17,794 bases of DNA, from assembly GCA_946538475.1 (NCBI GenBank), contig CAMNGN010000022.1, positions 1 to 17,794 of the forward strand. The letters run 5' to 3'. The translations under genes were made by a program, and so were the position numbers. The notes under the pieces were generated by a model that worked only from the letters and a program-made list of their open reading frames with translations, was not told where the DNA came from and did no database searches. The first letter of the stretch is position 1. Every line of letters starts with the position of its first letter. Shown here one piece after another: positions 15,199-17,794 of the stretch. The stretch comes from an uncultured Blautia sp. GTDB lineage: Bacteria; Bacillota; Clostridia; Lachnospirales; Lachnospiraceae.

Positions 15199-15630
15199 AT
15201 GGACACGAAATTCAGACACGAATGGAAGCACGAGATCACCTGCTCCGACCGGATATGCATCAGACAGCGCCTTCGAGCAATAGCAGGCCCCGATCCTCAT
15301 GCGATCAACGGCATATATGAGATAAGAAGCCTGTATTTTGATAATCTGTATGACAAAGCTCTTCGAGAAAAGGTGGACGGCGTTAATCGTCGCGAAAAAT
15401 TCAGGATCCGTTACTACAACGGGAATACGGATTACATCACCCTGGAGAAGAAAAGCAAGCTGAACGGACTTTGTAACAAAGTGAGCGCGAGGATATCTGC
15501 CGAAGAGGCTGATGCGATCATCCACGGCGATTATGCGCAGATGATGACCCGCATTCTGCTGGCGGCATCGGGGATCGTGATGCTGATCGGTCTCGTCTTT
15601 GCCGGCGTGTTCCGAAGGCGCGGGGTATAG
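15199..15630 (+). pseudogene. truncated VTC polyphosphate-polymerase domain fused to a foreign transmembrane tail
   Basis: Residues 1-112 of this 143-residue ORF match the first half of a VTC domain: FRHEWKHEI (5-13), IRSLYFDNLYDKAL (42-55), RREKFRIRYYN (64-74) and LEKKSKLNGLCNK (82-94). VTC proteins make polyphosphate and normally have about 230 or more residues. The C-terminal half, with the remaining catalytic glutamate and lysines, is missing. After GDY (110-112) the sequence changes into a hydrophobic helix (about 118-137) ending FRRRGV, the look of a C-terminal anchor of a surface protein. The reading frame stays open across the join. This suggests an in-frame deletion that removed the rest of the VTC gene and most of a downstream membrane gene. 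It starts at ATG 15199 with GAAAGG eight bases upstream, so it may still be translated. A polymerase activity is unlikely. Confidence 0.65.
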
Positions 15631-15647
15631 ACCTGCTCTTAATGGGC

Positions 15648-15676
15648 TTGACCCTTTCGAAGTGTTTGGATATAAT
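15648..15676 (+). promoter_or_regulatory. near-consensus sigma-A promoter for the receptor phosphatase
   Basis: TTGACC (15648-15653) and a perfect TATAAT (15671-15676) are exactly 17 bases apart. The transcript would start near 15683, giving a leader of about 34 bases before ATG 15717. This excludes the in-frame ATG at 15675, which overlaps the -10, as a start from this promoter. Confidence 0.8.
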
Positions 15677-15716
15677 GATGACAAGGCCGACACGTCAGAG
15701 AAAGGTATCGAGCACA

Positions 15717-17794
15717 ATGGCAGAAACAGGCAAAGCGGGGCATCCCGGATTACAGAATTGGTTTAGAACAAACAGGAGCCGGATTATTTTTACTCTGGCT
15801 CTTGTTGTGTTGGAAACAATTCTGGCTTATTCCGGCTTCGGCTTTATACGTTTTGAAAATCTTTCCATTACCATACTGCAGATTCCGGTTATCCTGGCCG
15901 CTGTCATGCTCGGGCTTCCGGAGGGTCTTACGCTGGCAGGCGTCTTTGGCTTATTGTCCATGTACAACGCTTATGCACAGAAAGCGGGTCCTCTCGATCA
16001 TCTGTTTCGTGACCCTATGGTCGCTCTGGTTCCCAGACTGATGATTCCTGTTATGGCATGGATCGGCTATAAAGTGGCCTGTGCGATCGCGGATGATCAC
16101 ACTTTGTCGGGCCGGCTGATCACCGGAGGTATAGCGGCGATCTGCGGAACTGTCACCAACACTTTCTATGTAGTATTTGCAATATGCCGTTTATACCCGG
16201 AAGCAATCGGCCTTACCGAGAATTTTACTTCGGGTTCTGTTATCGTATCCAATCTCATCGCGAAAAATGTCCTGTATGAGATGAGTATCTCGGTAGCGGC
16301 AACCGTGGCAGCGGTTCTGATCGAGTATATGGTGCATGACCGCAGAAGAGAGAGTCAGCTGCCGCCTGCCCCGATACGCAAAACTTTTCAGAAATGGCTC
16401 ATCCTTCTCATGACAGCCACTTTTTTTGTGGTTCTTGTATTTATGTATCGTCTCCTTTCGGAACAGGACAGTCAGAATGCCAGACTCCTTCTCCGCGAAA
16501 AATCGCGGGATATCGCAAGACAGGTTACTTTGTCCAAGACAGAAAACTATTCTGTTGACCTGCAGTTTGGAAACAGCGGATATGTTCTTCTGCTGGAAAA
16601 CGGAGTGGTCAAAAAATCCGGCAAGGGACAGCTTGAGGGGATGACTGTAGAGCAGCTGGGAATAGATCCGGAATCGCTCTCGCTTCGAAAAATGTTCTTT
16701 ACCTCCATTCACGGAACAACAGGAGCCTGTACGCTTAACAAAAGTGATGATATCTTCGTGCTGGCTTTTCTTCCGGAGACAGAAATCTATGCCGAACGAA
16801 ATCGAAATGCAACGCTTCTGCTGGCGGGGCTTTTGCTTGTGTTTATTGCTATCTACTTTGCGGTTGCCGTGGTCGTACGCAAAAATGTTGTGGGGAAGAT
16901 CGTGGATGTAAATGAATCACTGGCAAGGATCCGTACAGGTGATCTGGAAGAGAAAGTAGATGTCACGGGAAATTCGGAATTTGCAGAGCTGTCCCTCGGC
17001 ATCAACAGTACGGTAGATGCGCTGAAGGAGACGATGGAGGAGATAGCGCTCAGAAATCATAAAGAGCTGGAATTCGCCAGAGAAGTGCAGCGTTCTGTCC
17101 TCCCCAGATACGATGAATTCGTCTCCTACGGTATGCCGTTCGAGATATGCGGAGACATGAAGGCTGCCCGCGAGGTGGGCGGAGATTTCTATGACTATTT
17201 CCTGATCGGCGAAGACAAGATCGCGTTTGTCATCGCCGATGTTTCCGGCAAGGGTATTCCCGCTGCGCTTCTGATGATGACGGCCAAGACCCTCGTAAAA
17301 AATGTTGTTCTCGGCAGTCAGAATCCCACCGAGGCTTTGGACTACGCCAACAAACAGCTGTGCATCAACAACGAGAAATCGATGTTTGTCACGCTGTGGC
17401 TCGGCATTTTGAACTTCAAAGAGGGAGAGATCGAATTTGCCAACGCTGCACACAATCCGCCGCTCTTTAAAAAGGCGGGGCAGCCGTCGTTCTATATGGA
17501 CCACAAAAAGTACAAACGCAGCCTGATGCTCGGCGCAATGGAAGAAACCATCTATCACAATAATCGGATTTCCTTCGAATCGGGCGATCTGCTGTTCCTG
17601 TACACGGACGGTGTAACGGAAGCTACCAACAGAAGTGAGATGCTGTACGGCGAAGAGCGCCTGAAGAGGTGTGTCGAAAAGAACAGTGCACTTCCGCCGG
17701 AGGAACTGATGAAGGCTGTCCATGAGGATATCGATCGCTTCGTGGACGGTGCGGAGCAGTTCGACGATATCACGATGGTGGTGCTGAAGATGAA
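15717..17794 (+). CDS. ECF S-component-like / Cache-like / HAMP / SpoIIE (RsbU-type) membrane phosphatase, 3' end cut
   Basis: An open frame of 692 codons runs off the window. Residues about 22-207 hold six hydrophobic helices arranged like an ECF-transporter S-component (vitamin-binding subunit), with QIPVILAAVMLGLPEG (55-70), DPMVALVPRLMIPV (99-112) and GTVTNTFYVV (144-153). TM7 (about 227-247) and TM8 (about 366-387) flank about 115 extracytoplasmic residues resembling a single Cache domain (GYVLLLENGVVKKSGKG, 288-304). A HAMP segment (about 388-442) and coiled coil lead to EVQRSVLP (456-463). The SpoIIE-type PP2C domain then shows REVGGDFYD (485-493), ADVSGKGIP (507-515), ANAAHNPP (575-582), YTDGVTEA (629-636) and FDDIT (682-686), so the metal aspartates are intact. 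Such phosphatases usually act on anti-anti-sigma factors. No RsbV/RsbW-like gene is visible here. AAAGG eleven bases upstream supports ATG 15717. The phosphatase call is firm. The S-component and Cache calls come from sequence pattern only. Confidence 0.88.
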   Translation, partial: MAETGKAGHPGLQNWFRTNRSRIIFTLALVVLETILAYSGFGFIRFENLSITILQIPVILAAVMLGLPEGLTLAGVFGLLSMYNAYAQKAGPLDHLFRDPMVALVPRLMIPVMAWIGYKVACAIADDHTLSGRLITGGIAAICGTVTNTFYVVFAICRLYPEAIGLTENFTSGSVIVSNLIAKNVLYEMSISVAATVAAVLIEYMVHDRRRESQLPPAPIRKTFQKWLILLMTATFFVVLVFMYRLLSEQDSQNARLLLREKSRDIARQVTLSKTENYSVDLQFGNSGYVLLLENGVVKKSGKGQLEGMTVEQLGIDPESLSLRKMFFTSIHGTTGACTLNKSDDIFVLAFLPETEIYAERNRNATLLLAGLLLVFIAIYFAVAVVVRKNVVGKIVDVNESLARIRTGDLEEKVDVTGNSEFAELSLGINSTVDALKETMEEIALRNHKELEFAREVQRSVLPRYDEFVSYGMPFEICGDMKAAREVGGDFYDYFLIGEDKIAFVIADVSGKGIPAALLMMTAKTLVKNVVLGSQNPTEALDYANKQLCINNEKSMFVTLWLGILNFKEGEIEFANAAHNPPLFKKAGQPSFYMDHKKYKRSLMLGAMEETIYHNNRISFESGDLLFLYTDGVTEATNRSEMLYGEERLKRCVEKNSALPPEELMKAVHEDIDRFVDGAEQFDDITMVVLKM

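Noticed and set aside
16917..17723. Minus-strand open frame of 268 codons near the right edge
   Set aside because: The plus strand is continuously open from 15717 and carries HAMP and SpoIIE phosphatase motifs across this stretch, so the minus frame is a shadow.
1..17794. CRISPR array, tRNA or rRNA genes, transposase genes
   Set aside because: I saw no regularly spaced repeats, no tRNA-like cloverleaf and no transposase motif anywhere in the window.

Overview
The window reads as a chromosomal segment of an anaerobic Clostridia (Firmicutes) bacterium, most likely Lachnospiraceae. Three things suggest this. The gene order priA-def-fmt-rsmB-rlmN-prpC-prkC-rsgA-rpe-thiN is the classic Firmicutes housekeeping cluster. 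A group B type [FeFe]-hydrogenase follows it. Ribosome binding sites are strong AGGAGG-like sequences. MurE carries the DNPR motif of meso-diaminopimelate-adding enzymes, so the peptidoglycan is probably of DAP type. This placement rests on gene content and motifs, not on a database search.

Layout. 1-254 (minus strand) is the 5' part of a YegP/DUF1508-repeat protein. It diverges from the main plus-strand operon across a 229-bp intergenic region holding good promoters in both directions. 484-12667 is a tightly packed block of ten genes: murE, priA, def, fmt, rsmB, rlmN, prpC, prkC, rsgA, rpe. Several junctions overlap or have zero spacing (murE/priA, def/fmt, rsmB/rlmN, prpC/prkC). An A-tract/T-tract hairpin terminator separates rpe from thiN (12767-13468). 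thiN converges on a minus-strand [FeFe]-hydrogenase gene (13541-15019). The gap between their stop codons is filled almost entirely by a perfect 29-bp inverted repeat with an 8-nt loop. Divergent from the hydrogenase is a short, apparently chimeric ORF (15199-15630): the first half of a VTC polyphosphate-polymerase domain joined to an unrelated C-terminal transmembrane tail. Last comes a large membrane-bound SpoIIE/RsbU-type PP2C phosphatase gene (15717 to beyond the window end). It has its own near-consensus promoter and is cut by the window edge.

How the genes work together. The main operon combines cell-wall precursor synthesis (murE), replication restart (priA), N-terminal formyl-Met handling (fmt, def), rRNA modification and ribosome assembly (rsmB, rlmN, rsgA), and the PASTA kinase/phosphatase pair (prkC, prpC) that in related bacteria couples muropeptide sensing to growth. 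rpe and thiN supply pentose phosphate and thiamine pyrophosphate metabolism.

The most interesting object is the gene at the right edge. Its N-terminus looks like a whole six-helix S-component of an ECF vitamin transporter. This is followed by a second transmembrane pair flanking a Cache-like extracytoplasmic domain, then HAMP and a SpoIIE phosphatase domain. It looks like a transporter-derived, dual-input receptor phosphatase. The VTC chimera next to it suggests the locus has been rearranged.
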